This document shows positions 20,401 through 29,098 of a stretch of 64,000 nucleotides of DNA, one piece after another (the stretch's first letter is position 1; each line of letters starts with the position of its first letter). Both the position numbers and the translations under genes were made by a program. Origin of the DNA: Flavobacteriales bacterium (GTDB lineage: Bacteria > Bacteroidota > Bacteroidia > CAIKAF01); assembly GCA_022402535.1 (NCBI GenBank), contig JAKRSD010000015.1:106970-170969 (forward strand). Reading direction: 5' to 3'. The notes below the pieces were generated by a model, which was given only the letters and a program-made list of their open reading frames with translations, did no database searches and was not told where the DNA came from.

Positions 20401-21992
20401 CGGGAACCGTTAATTACAGCCTGAACGGGGGCACATCCACCACAAGTAATGTGTTTTCCGGTTTAACGTCCGGGGCATACTCTGTTTCAATTACGGACGG
20501 TGCGGGCTGTACGGCCACTTCCAATGTAGTGAACATCGCCAATCCGCCGGCTATTTCGGCAAATGGAACTGTTTTAACGGCAGTAACCTGCCACAATGGA
20601 AACAACGGTGCCATTACCGTGAATGCATCGGGCGGCACGGGAACACTTCAATACAGCATAAACGGAACCAATTATCAACCTTCCAATACCTTCTCAGGGT
20701 TACAACCTGGAAGTTATACGGTGTTTGTTCGCGATGCCAATCTGTGTGTACAGCAGGGCAACACGCTGGTGATTGCTAATCCGTCTCCGGTTGTGGTTAC
20801 TCCTGTGGTATCCACTCCTGTTTTTTGTGAAGGCAATTTGGCCCAGGTTACGGTTTCGGCACAGGGGGGCACGGGAAGTTATACCTACTCATCCAACGGA
20901 ATCAATTTTCAGCCCGGTGCTCTGTTTACGGGGCTTACTCCGGGTAATTATACCTTTTATGCCATGGATGCTTCGGGTTGTGTGGGAGGACCAACTTCTA
21001 TAACCGTAAATCCCGCGGCCATTCCGGTGCTCAGCGCTTCCTCTACGCCCGTATTATGTGCAGGAGGTGCATCCGGAACGGTTATATTAACCGTGAACGG
21101 AGGTTCCGGTGGATTTACGTATTCATTAGATGGAATTTCATACGGTGCGTCCCCTTCGTTTGGCGGATTAGCTCCGGGCGTATATACGGTATATGCAAAA
21201 GATGTAAACGGATGTGTATTTTCTGAAACCGCTACGGTTACGGAACTTCCCGCACTCACTGCCAATGCGGTTCCTGCATCTGAAAAATGCTTTAATTCGG
21301 GCGATGGCTCCATCACCGTGTTTGTTTCGGGTGGTTCGTTTCCATATCAGTATAGTCTGAACGGTGCCAATCCGGTTTCTTCCAACACATTTACGGGGCT
21401 TACTCCGGGAAATTATTCGGTAACGGTAACCGATGCTAACGGATGTGCACAGGTAGCCAATACGGTGGTGAATTCGGTGCCTCAACTCGGCGGCACGGCT
21501 GTTTCTACCCCTTCAGATGGAACACAAAATGATGGTACCATTACCGTAAATCCTACGGGTGGTGTTTCGCCTTATGAGTATAGTTTGAATGGTGGTCCGT
21601 TGCAATCGAACAGCTTCTTCAGCGGAGTAGGGCCGGGCTCGTATTCCGTGACTATTCAGGATGCCAACGGATGTGTATTTTCGGTAAATGTAGAGGTGGT
21701 GAATATTGCTTTCATCCCTGAAAATAGTCTGCAAAATGAAATGCAGGTAAGTGTATTTCCCAATCCCAGCAATGGTTTTATTAACCTTCAGGTAAATGGA
21801 ATTCAGGGAAACGAGGTAGAAATAAAATTGTACGACATGAACGGAAAAACCATCATGCGTTATGGATTTGACGTGTACGGAGGCGAACTGAACGAGTCTA
21901 TCCAATTGAAAAGAGTGGCTTCGGCTATGTATTGGTTAGCGGTGTACAGCGGAAATCAAACGCCAAAAGTGATTAAACTGATTATCGAATAA
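17469..21992 (+). CDS. SprB-repeat-containing T9SS-secreted surface protein
   Basis: Signal peptide MRLRFTLAALFLTTFISSYSQ; ten ~75-aa SprB-type repeats (SINGxNYQPSNxFSGLxxGxYTVYVRDANLC); C-term VFPNPSNGFINLQV...; ORF-track start 17271 is upstream of the real one. Confidence 0.88.
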   Translation: MRLRFTLAALFLTTFISSYSQTKPESWSSGPVYPTVATLVPVELEQGKVDTVILKPNFQKRDKPETFYKGVQSPDPVWQQFNNMEKAASATVNWNLLGLSTTAVSPPDPSGDVSTQHYIQAINASGGSTYRIINKNTGVDVLASANMSSIGGPTGLGDPIVLYDRAADRWMLSQFSSTQNRLIVYYSQTNNPQGSYYVYTFTCPSFPDYPKYAIWPTQDAIIVSTNEGTNAVYAIRRSPMLTGGATTFLRTTTAKLSGFGFTSITPVNPQGAGIPINQKPMFARHRDTEVHNPIGTPGNDFIDIYEVTVNWVTNAISIAITQNIAVSEFNSSLCGLTSFNCFGQPGTSVTLDPLREPIMFDIPFRVFDTHQSMVMAWVTNVGSNRGGVRWAELRRPLGVSTGGWTLYQEGTFAPNDGLNRWMPTIQIDKHGNILLAYATSGTATGQFPSLRYTGRKPCDPLGVMSMSEQVLFAGTGSRTADTRYGDYFHMSLDPTDEETFFFTGQYIVSGGQWRTRNASLKINRDALDLALKSAARVNNGSLCSATDNFSVTVENKGSTNITNGILRYKVNNGSFVNHPYTQTINSGQTANIIVPVAGLVNGNNTVTFVTQTINGTAPDNAICNDTAAVTVIISVSTPTITPVITTPVSCNNGNNGVITVGTSGTSGTVNYSVNGGSNTTNSVFSNLSPNTYTFTLTDGAGCTATSSPVVLSNPPAISVSGAITTQISCANGNNGVITITASGGTGSLQYSINGTNYQPSNIFSGLSAGNYTVYVRDANLCVKTGNTLNLANPTPVNASATITVPLTCPGTTGTVTLSGAGGTGPYTFSQNGTTFGAGNSFSGLAAGTYTFYVRDSKLCVATTSVTLTVPNAPSISATTTSTACVGGNSGTATVNATGGSGGFTYSINGVNYGASNTFSNLSAGTYTLYVKDVNNCVFTTQATVGQGSPITVTPQITTSVLCNNAATGVITVSVTNTTGTVNYSLNGGTSTTSNVFSGLTSGAYSVSITDGAGCTATSNVVNIANPPAISANGTVLTAVTCHNGNNGAITVNASGGTGTLQYSINGTNYQPSNTFSGLQPGSYTVFVRDANLCVQQGNTLVIANPSPVVVTPVVSTPVFCEGNLAQVTVSAQGGTGSYTYSSNGINFQPGALFTGLTPGNYTFYAMDASGCVGGPTSITVNPAAIPVLSASSTPVLCAGGASGTVILTVNGGSGGFTYSLDGISYGASPSFGGLAPGVYTVYAKDVNGCVFSETATVTELPALTANAVPASEKCFNSGDGSITVFVSGGSFPYQYSLNGANPVSSNTFTGLTPGNYSVTVTDANGCAQVANTVVNSVPQLGGTAVSTPSDGTQNDGTITVNPTGGVSPYEYSLNGGPLQSNSFFSGVGPGSYSVTIQDANGCVFSVNVEVVNIAFIPENSLQNEMQVSVFPNPSNGFINLQVNGIQGNEVEIKLYDMNGKTIMRYGFDVYGGELNESIQLKRVASAMYWLAVYSGNQTPKVIKLIIE

Positions 21993-22015
21993 TTTTATAT
22001 ACAGACTTTTATAAA

Positions 22016-22046
22016 AAGGGCAATGTTATATACGCATTGTCCTTTT
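22016..22046. terminator. Bidirectional terminator between convergent genes
   Basis: aaagggcaatg-ttatatacg-cattgtccttttttt. Confidence 0.65.
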
Positions 22047-24716
22047 TTTTATGAATTTGAAAATTTCCATAACAGGAAGCAGCATCAGGGCCAACCCGAA
22101 TAGCCACCCCCATTCTGCAAGGCTTACGCGGTCGCTTTCCAGCAAATTTTGCATGAATGGAATACTTACGGCAATGATGTGAATGGTTTGGGCGCCCAAT
22201 ACTCCGAACACGATGGCCCAGTTTCTCTTTAAAGGAATCTTAAAAATGGAAACCAGTTCTGATCTGCAATTCATGGTTTGTACATTTTGCACCAGCACCA
22301 TGTACATCAACACAAGTGTTCGGGCATGAATTTCGGGGCTTCCCGCCTCAATCAGCAGATACCAGAGCGCAAAGGCTGTTCCGCCCATCACGGCACCAGA
22401 AACTACGGTTTGTTGAATCATCAGCCGGTTAAAAATACCTTCACCCGGTTTCCGGGGTTTGCGCAGCATGGTTTCAGGTTCTGCTCCTTCCATAGCCAGA
22501 GCCACATCCTGAATGCCGTTGGTCACCAGATTTAACCATAACAACTGAATGGCCGTGAGTGGTATCGGCATGCCCGAACTCAATGCCAAAAAGAAAATCA
22601 GAATTTCTGCCACACCCGTAGAAACTAACAGATACACCACTTTTCGGATATTGTCAAAAGCCACTCTTCCGCCTTCGATTCCTTTTACAATGGAACTGAA
22701 ATTATCGTCCGTAACAATGATGGAGGCTGTTTCTTTGGCTAAATCGGTTCCTGAGCCCATAGCCACCCCGATATGCGCCGATTTAAGCGCCGGCACATCG
22801 TTTACTCCATCACCCGTAACGGCTACAAAATGTCCCTTTCGCTTAAGTGCATCGGTTATATGCATTTTTTGAAGCGGACTTACCCGTGCAAATACCCGGC
22901 ATTGGGCCACTTTGGCCGCATATTCTTCGCTCAGCGGATCGCCCAGTTTTTCCAAATCTTTTCCTGTAAGCACCTGCGATTCGTTTTCGGCAATGCCTAA
23001 GCTTTTTGAAATAGATAATGCCGTCTGAGGATGATCTCCGGTTACCATAGCCACTTCTACGCCGGCTTTGCGGCATCTGTTCACCGCATCCTGAGCTTCT
23101 GGTCTTAACGGGTCGATAAACCCTGCCAGTCCCAGATAAAATAGCCCTTTCAACGCCTCTTTGCCCGGTGGTGTATCGGCATTCACTTCTCCGTAGGCAA
23201 AAGCCAACACCCGAAATCCTTTGCGGGTGAGCATTTCTACCTGCGGGTCGCCCATTTCAGGGCTAAATTCATGGCCGGAAAACGAGTTTGCGCACATATC
23301 CGCCACCACTTCGTATGCGCCTTTCACGGCCACATAATGTTTACCGTTCAGGGTATAAAACACAGCGGCATATTTATGTTCGGGTTCAAAAGCGATGGTA
23401 TGATACACCTTTGCATCCGCGAGTTTGGGCATATTTTGCACTTTGTGCGACATCACCAGCAGGGCAATGTCCATGGCATCTCCGTTGTGATTCCATGCTC
23501 CGTCTTTGAAAGTGAATTCGGCTTCGTTGCAGATGCTTCCGCAAAAGGCAAACGTAGCAACATAATCGGCATCCGGACCGGACACAGTGGCTCCGGATGC
23601 GTTCAATACTTCTCCTGTCGGATTATATCCTTCGCCGGTAACTTCAAAAAATTCTCCTTCGGGCGATACGATTTTTTTTACCGTCTGACAGTTTACCGTG
23701 AGGGTTCCGGTTTTATCGCTGGCAATAAACGTACAGCTCCCCAACCCCTCTACAGCCGTGAGTTTTCGGATAATTACATTTCGTTTTGCCATACGGCCCG
23801 TTCCAATGGCAAGGGTTACCGTTACGGCAACAGGCAGTCCTTCCGGAATGGCCGATACGGCGAGAGCCACGGTCAGGAAAAAGATTTCGCGGTAAGCGAT
23901 TCCGTTATAGATTCCGATAATAGATAATATAACCATTGCCCCCAGAATGGCATACGAAACCTGACGGGCAAATTTTTCCATGCGGATTACCAGAGGCGCT
24001 TTTACAGTTTCCGCTCCTGTGATGGCTTTGGCAATTTTACCCACCTGGGTATCGGTTCCGGTAGATGTAACAATCGCTAATCCTCGCCCCGAAACAATAG
24101 ACGAACCTGCATATAACATGTTCTTTCTGTCACTCATCAGGGTGCTTTCTTTAAGCACATTGGCAGATTTAGCCACCTGAATGGATTCTCCGGTAAGCAG
24201 TGATTCATCAGAAAATAACAGATTACTTTCTATAATACGGCAATCAGCCGGAATCCGGTTACCGGATTCTACCACAATCACATCGCCCGGCACCAAATTT
24301 TCGGCATCGGTACGTATGTTTTTTCCATTCCGTTTCACGGTAGAAATGATGTGCAGCATCTGTTGCAGAGCCGCTGCCGATTTCACGGCTTTAGCCTCCT
24401 GCAGCGTACCAATGATGGCATTAATAGTTAATACCACCAAAATAAAAACAGCATCCGTATATTCTTTCAGCACTACAGAAACCACCACGGCCGTAAGCAG
24501 AATATAAATCAGCGGATTTTTAAACTGCGAAATAAAAATCTGTAAAACCGTAGGTGGCTTTTTTTCGGGAAGACGATTATATCCCAGTTCACGGATTCTT
24601 TTTTCTGCTTCTCCGTCTCTTATTCCTTGTGGGGAGCTTTTAAGTATTTCAATAATTTCCGCACTTTCCAGTGCATGCCACTTTTCAGCATGTTGATTCA
24701 GCCGTTCTTTATCCAT
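22026..24716 (-). CDS. Cation-translocating P-type ATPase (Ca2+ type)
   Basis: DKTGTLT, LLTGESI, TGDGVNDVPALKSAHIGVAMG. Confidence 0.95.
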   Translation of the reverse strand: MDKERLNQHAEKWHALESAEIIEILKSSPQGIRDGEAEKRIRELGYNRLPEKKPPTVLQIFISQFKNPLIYILLTAVVVSVVLKEYTDAVFILVVLTINAIIGTLQEAKAVKSAAALQQMLHIISTVKRNGKNIRTDAENLVPGDVIVVESGNRIPADCRIIESNLLFSDESLLTGESIQVAKSANVLKESTLMSDRKNMLYAGSSIVSGRGLAIVTSTGTDTQVGKIAKAITGAETVKAPLVIRMEKFARQVSYAILGAMVILSIIGIYNGIAYREIFFLTVALAVSAIPEGLPVAVTVTLAIGTGRMAKRNVIIRKLTAVEGLGSCTFIASDKTGTLTVNCQTVKKIVSPEGEFFEVTGEGYNPTGEVLNASGATVSGPDADYVATFAFCGSICNEAEFTFKDGAWNHNGDAMDIALLVMSHKVQNMPKLADAKVYHTIAFEPEHKYAAVFYTLNGKHYVAVKGAYEVVADMCANSFSGHEFSPEMGDPQVEMLTRKGFRVLAFAYGEVNADTPPGKEALKGLFYLGLAGFIDPLRPEAQDAVNRCRKAGVEVAMVTGDHPQTALSISKSLGIAENESQVLTGKDLEKLGDPLSEEYAAKVAQCRVFARVSPLQKMHITDALKRKGHFVAVTGDGVNDVPALKSAHIGVAMGSGTDLAKETASIIVTDDNFSSIVKGIEGGRVAFDNIRKVVYLLVSTGVAEILIFFLALSSGMPIPLTAIQLLWLNLVTNGIQDVALAMEGAEPETMLRKPRKPGEGIFNRLMIQQTVVSGAVMGGTAFALWYLLIEAGSPEIHARTLVLMYMVLVQNVQTMNCRSELVSIFKIPLKRNWAIVFGVLGAQTIHIIAVSIPFMQNLLESDRVSLAEWGWLFGLALMLLPVMEIFKFIKKRTMRI

Positions 24717-25809
24717 GACTTGTAGCCGCTTTTAATAGTTGAAATTCTGTCAGGTTATTAATATCCACCATACCGATTACTTCTTCGCCGCTTTTTACCG
24801 GTACCACCGACACATTTTCTCGGCGGATTACATCAATCAAATCCTCTAAAGGCATGGATTCATGTACAAAAAATCGGATTTCGGAGGCGGATTCTCCGAT
24901 GGAGCTTTCATTTCCTTTTTCTGAAAGACCACGGATAATATCGGTTTTGGTTAATATTTTAGTGATTACTTCATTTTCCTTTATAAGGAAGGCGGTTTCC
25001 TGTCCGTTCAAAAGGGCTTCAATGGCGGTTTTAAGCGGACTTTGGGCATCCAGTACGGTAAATTTTCTCATCAACACATCCTTCACCACACTTCCCGCAA
25101 TAAAAAATTCGGTTTTTACGGCTTCAAATTCAGACCTTGCGCCCATATAAATAAACAGCGCTATAACAGCCATAAACGGGTTTCTGATATAGATACCGTA
25201 TATAACAAACAATACGGCAAAAACACTGGCCACAGACACCGCCGCACGAGTCGCTTTTACTCTTCCCATCCGGATGGAAAGTAAAGCCCGGAGTACTCTT
25301 CCGCCATCCATCGGGAATGCCGGAATTAAATTAAATCCGCCCAGAAAAATATTGGCTGTCATAATCATAAAAAAGATATTGCCGGAATTTATCTGTGCTA
25401 ACGATTCCATGTTCAGTTCCGGAAAACCGGTTATGAAATAATAGGTGCCAATCAGCAGGCTGATTACTGCATTTACGGCAGGGCCTGCAAAGGCTACAAT
25501 CATTTCTTTTTTCGGGTCTGAAGGAATTTTTTCCAGACTGGCTACACCGCCTATGGGAAGCAATAAAATGCTCATGGTGCGTATTCCGTAGCGCCGGGCT
25601 GCCATGGCATGACCCAGTTCGTGCAGAAAAACACATGCAAAAAGCGAAAGCACAAAAAGCACCGACCATAATGCCGATTCTATGGAAGCCCCCCGATAGA
25701 TATTACTGCCGAAAATCCATAAAATCAGCAGCGAAAAAGTCCAATGGATTTTAATGGGAATTCCCAATACATTGCCCAGATAAATGGATTGTCCGAAGAT
25801 TTTTTTCAT
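24709..25809 (-). CDS. Site-2 protease family (M50) with CBS domains
   Basis: LHELGHAMAARRYG, NLIPAFPMDGGRVLRALL; two CBS-like segments at C-term. Confidence 0.92.
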   Translation of the reverse strand: MKKIFGQSIYLGNVLGIPIKIHWTFSLLILWIFGSNIYRGASIESALWSVLFVLSLFACVFLHELGHAMAARRYGIRTMSILLLPIGGVASLEKIPSDPKKEMIVAFAGPAVNAVISLLIGTYYFITGFPELNMESLAQINSGNIFFMIMTANIFLGGFNLIPAFPMDGGRVLRALLSIRMGRVKATRAAVSVASVFAVLFVIYGIYIRNPFMAVIALFIYMGARSEFEAVKTEFFIAGSVVKDVLMRKFTVLDAQSPLKTAIEALLNGQETAFLIKENEVITKILTKTDIIRGLSEKGNESSIGESASEIRFFVHESMPLEDLIDVIRRENVSVVPVKSGEEVIGMVDINNLTEFQLLKAATSHG

Positions 25810-25947
25810 AATGCGGTATTCTATATCGGCAAAATACAAACCTTTTCCTTTAACAGGTGATGATTTTTATTAGGTTTTTCAGATTTTAAGGTGATTTTAA
25901 TACCTTAGCCCATATTAATACGCAATTTGCGATAAATTAATATCCTT

Positions 25948-28587
25948 ATGAAAAAAATATTCCTGTTTTTATTTTCGGTGTTACTTTTCCGTGCGGGCTT
26001 TACGCAGTCTGCCGAATCCGATTATGTCCCCGGTGAAATATTACTTCAACTGGTAAAACCCGGCACTATACATCTGGTGCTTTCTGACTTAAAAGTGTGG
26101 AATGGACAGGCCACGGAAATTGAAGCCGTTGCAGAACTTTCGGATGTGGTGAATATCTGGCATATCCGTTTTAACCCGCAGGCAGTTTCGGAACAGGATA
26201 TGTTATTGGCCGTAAAACTGAACCGCCATGTGCGCGAAGCCCAGTTCAATCATTATGTGCAATTGAGAGCCACGGAGCCTAACGATCCGGGCTATGCACA
26301 GCAGTGGCAATATGATAACGATGGTTCCAACGGTGGCGTGGTGGATGCCGATATTGATGCGCCCGAAGCCTGGGATATCACCACCGGCGGAATTACCGCA
26401 CAGGGAGATTCCATTGTGGTGGCAATTATAGACGATGGCGTAAATCTCAATCATCCAGATTTTGGAAATAATCTGTGGAAAAATTTTGCTGAAATTCCCG
26501 GCAACGGAATCGATGATGACGGAAACGGTTATGTGGATGACTTTAATGGTTGGAATGCCGCCAATAACAACGGAACCATCACCGGAGGAAGCCATGGAAC
26601 ACCCGTAGCGGGCATTGTGGGAGCCAAAGGAAATAACGGAGTAGGCGTGGCCGGTGTAAATTGGGACGTGAAACTGATGATTATCCGCGGCAGCAGCGGA
26701 AACGAAGCCACTGTGGTAGCGGCATACGGATATGCGCTCAAAATGCGAAAACTCTACAATCAGACGAATGGAACACAGGGCGCTTTTGTGGTAGCCACCA
26801 ACAGTTCGTTTGGTGTGGATAACGGAAATCCCGCTAATTATCCACTCTGGTGTGCCATGTACGACAGCATGGGCGTAGCCGGAATTTTAAGTGCGGGTGC
26901 TACGGCAAATGCCAACTCGAATATAGATGTGGTGGGTGATTTGCCTACGGCCTGTGCCAGTGATTACCTGATTTCGGTAACCAATGTAGGCCGCAACGAT
27001 GTAAAGGTTACCTCGGCAGGATATGGCGCCACAACCATTGATATAGGGGCTTTTGGTCAGGACACCTGGACGTTATCCCAGACTTCTTATGGCGCCTTCG
27101 GCGGAACTTCGGGAGCTACGCCCCATGTGGCAGGAACGGCGGCACTCATGTATTCGGTGCCCTGTCCGGAGTTTATTCAGTTTGCCAAAGCTGATCCGGC
27201 GGCAGCCACTTTGCAGATTAAAGATTGGATCATGCAGTCGGGCGATCCCAATGCAAGCCTTGCCGGAATCACGGTTTCCGGAAACCGGCTGAATGCATTC
27301 AATGCCGTGATGGAAGTGCTCAATAATTGCGGACCCTGTCCTTTGCCGGGCGGACTTTCGGTTTCCAATATCACGGTGTCATCGGCGCAGATTAATTGGA
27401 ATGCCAATGCCGTGGCTACGCAATATATCTTACAATACCGCGAAACCGGAGCATCCGTTTGGAATGAAAGCGTGGTAAGCACTTCTCCCGCCCAAATCAG
27501 CGGGCTGGAAGAATGTACTTTTTACGAGTATCGTATTCGCAGTGTATGCGGAACCGATTCTTCCTCCGGTTATACCAACACATTCACTTTCCGCAGCGAC
27601 GGATGTTGTGAACCGCCGCTGAGCAGCAGCGTTTCCGGATTGACCACTTCGGAAGCCGTAATAAACTGGACTCCCATAACGGCAGCTGTTTCGTATAATT
27701 TCCGCTATCGCGCGAGCGGAGCCGGCACATGGACCGAAATGAACGGAATTACTACGGCTTCGGCTTCTCTTTCCGGACTTTCTTCCTGCACTACTTACGA
27801 ATATCAGATTGCTACGGTTTGTGCGCAACAAACCACACCTTTCGGTAACCTATCTACCTTTAAAAGTAAAGGCTGCGGAGCCTGTGAAGAAGCAACCTAT
27901 TGTACGGTTACGGCAGGATCAGATTTTTTATACATAGATAAAGTGCAACTGGGTGCCATTAACAATACCAGCGGTGACAATGGTGGATATGCCCAGTTTA
28001 TAAACGGAAATTATGCCTGGTTGATGGCTGATTCGGCCTCTTCGATTACCCTTACGCCGGCATTCCCGCTGTTTCCGGTTGGTGCCAATTGGATTGTGTG
28101 GGTAGATTGGAATCAAAACGGGGTGTTTGAAAACTCGGAAGTGGCATACAGTGGAAATGGTTCGGCAGCCATCACGGCAAGTATCACGCCTCCGGTTTCT
28201 GCTGATACGGGTATTACGCGCATGCGTGTGGCGGCAGCAGGTTTGCAGCAGCCTGTGGAGTGTGGCGATTCCGGTTTTGGCGAAGTGGAAGACTACTGCG
28301 TACGCATCAAACCCCGTTCGTTTGTTTCCGTAACCGAACAAAAACCCGAAACGGGGGTGAAAATATTCCCCAATCCGGCAACAGATATGGTAAATATTCA
28401 TTTTCCTTCGGAAAAATATAACAGCCTTTCTGTTATGGATATAACAGGTAAAACCGTGCACAAAATGAATCTGGCAAATACTTCCGAAGTAGCCACACTT
28501 TCTCTGACCGGTTTTCCTAAAGGGGTATATTTTATAAAACTTGCAGGCGCTCAATACCATTACACCGGTAAATTGGTGGTGAGGTAG
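25948..28587 (+). CDS. T9SS-secreted subtilisin-like (S8) serine protease with FN3 and GEVED domains
   Basis: VAIIDDGVNLNHPDF, SHGTPVAGIVGA, GGTSGATPHVAG; GFGEVEDYCVRI; FPNPATDMVNIHF. Confidence 0.93.
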   Translation: MKKIFLFLFSVLLFRAGFTQSAESDYVPGEILLQLVKPGTIHLVLSDLKVWNGQATEIEAVAELSDVVNIWHIRFNPQAVSEQDMLLAVKLNRHVREAQFNHYVQLRATEPNDPGYAQQWQYDNDGSNGGVVDADIDAPEAWDITTGGITAQGDSIVVAIIDDGVNLNHPDFGNNLWKNFAEIPGNGIDDDGNGYVDDFNGWNAANNNGTITGGSHGTPVAGIVGAKGNNGVGVAGVNWDVKLMIIRGSSGNEATVVAAYGYALKMRKLYNQTNGTQGAFVVATNSSFGVDNGNPANYPLWCAMYDSMGVAGILSAGATANANSNIDVVGDLPTACASDYLISVTNVGRNDVKVTSAGYGATTIDIGAFGQDTWTLSQTSYGAFGGTSGATPHVAGTAALMYSVPCPEFIQFAKADPAAATLQIKDWIMQSGDPNASLAGITVSGNRLNAFNAVMEVLNNCGPCPLPGGLSVSNITVSSAQINWNANAVATQYILQYRETGASVWNESVVSTSPAQISGLEECTFYEYRIRSVCGTDSSSGYTNTFTFRSDGCCEPPLSSSVSGLTTSEAVINWTPITAAVSYNFRYRASGAGTWTEMNGITTASASLSGLSSCTTYEYQIATVCAQQTTPFGNLSTFKSKGCGACEEATYCTVTAGSDFLYIDKVQLGAINNTSGDNGGYAQFINGNYAWLMADSASSITLTPAFPLFPVGANWIVWVDWNQNGVFENSEVAYSGNGSAAITASITPPVSADTGITRMRVAAAGLQQPVECGDSGFGEVEDYCVRIKPRSFVSVTEQKPETGVKIFPNPATDMVNIHFPSEKYNSLSVMDITGKTVHKMNLANTSEVATLSLTGFPKGVYFIKLAGAQYHYTGKLVVR

Positions 28588-28720
28588 TTTGGTGTTTTTC
28601 TTTTATAATTAATCGCAGAGTGTAAGTTGGTTTTTAATCCAATGCAATAGAAAACAGAACAACAAAAAATTCTAATGCATAAAATGGGATAAATCCCGTT
28701 TTGAAGTTATCTTTATCCCT

Positions 28721-29098
28721 ATGGAATTTAAAACAGACCGAACTTATTCGTTTCCGGAGCTGATGGCTTACGGATTCGCTAAACATAATGACCTCATTCT
28801 GGCCGATTGCCATGTGTATTTGGGCGAAAATTCTTTTGAAGCCATGCTATATCTGTCTGCCGAGGAATTTTTTGCTCTGATTGCCGCCTCCGACGATAAA
28901 TCGGGCGCATTTGAATCGGCCTGCAAAAACTGGCAACAAAGTGCCGATACAGAATTGTTTCTGCCTGATCTTTTTCCCGATCCCGTGCATTGCAAAATAA
29001 AAGGAATGACTTTCCGCTATGTGAAAGTGGAACTGGAAGAAGATGAATTCGGGGAGGAACGTATTTTTCATTTTCAAAGCGAAACCCTTCCAGGCTGA
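28721..29098 (+). CDS. Conserved hypothetical, translationally coupled to the AddA-like gene
   Basis: 125 aa; TGATG overlap with the 29098 ORF. Confidence 0.6.
   Translation: MEFKTDRTYSFPELMAYGFAKHNDLILADCHVYLGENSFEAMLYLSAEEFFALIAASDDKSGAFESACKNWQQSADTELFLPDLFPDPVHCKIKGMTFRYVKVELEEDEFGEERIFHFQSETLPG

Noticed and set aside
19379-21700. Regular ~225-bp repeats as a possible CRISPR array
   Set aside because: Repeats are in-frame protein repeats (SprB type); spacing and unit length do not fit CRISPR. No cas gene or other array was seen in the window.
23271-23927. 218-aa plus-strand ORF opposite the P-type ATPase
   Set aside because: Antisense shadow ORF with no domain signal.
27928-28560. 210-aa minus-strand ORF opposite the subtilisin-like protease
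   Set aside because: Antisense shadow ORF with no domain signal.
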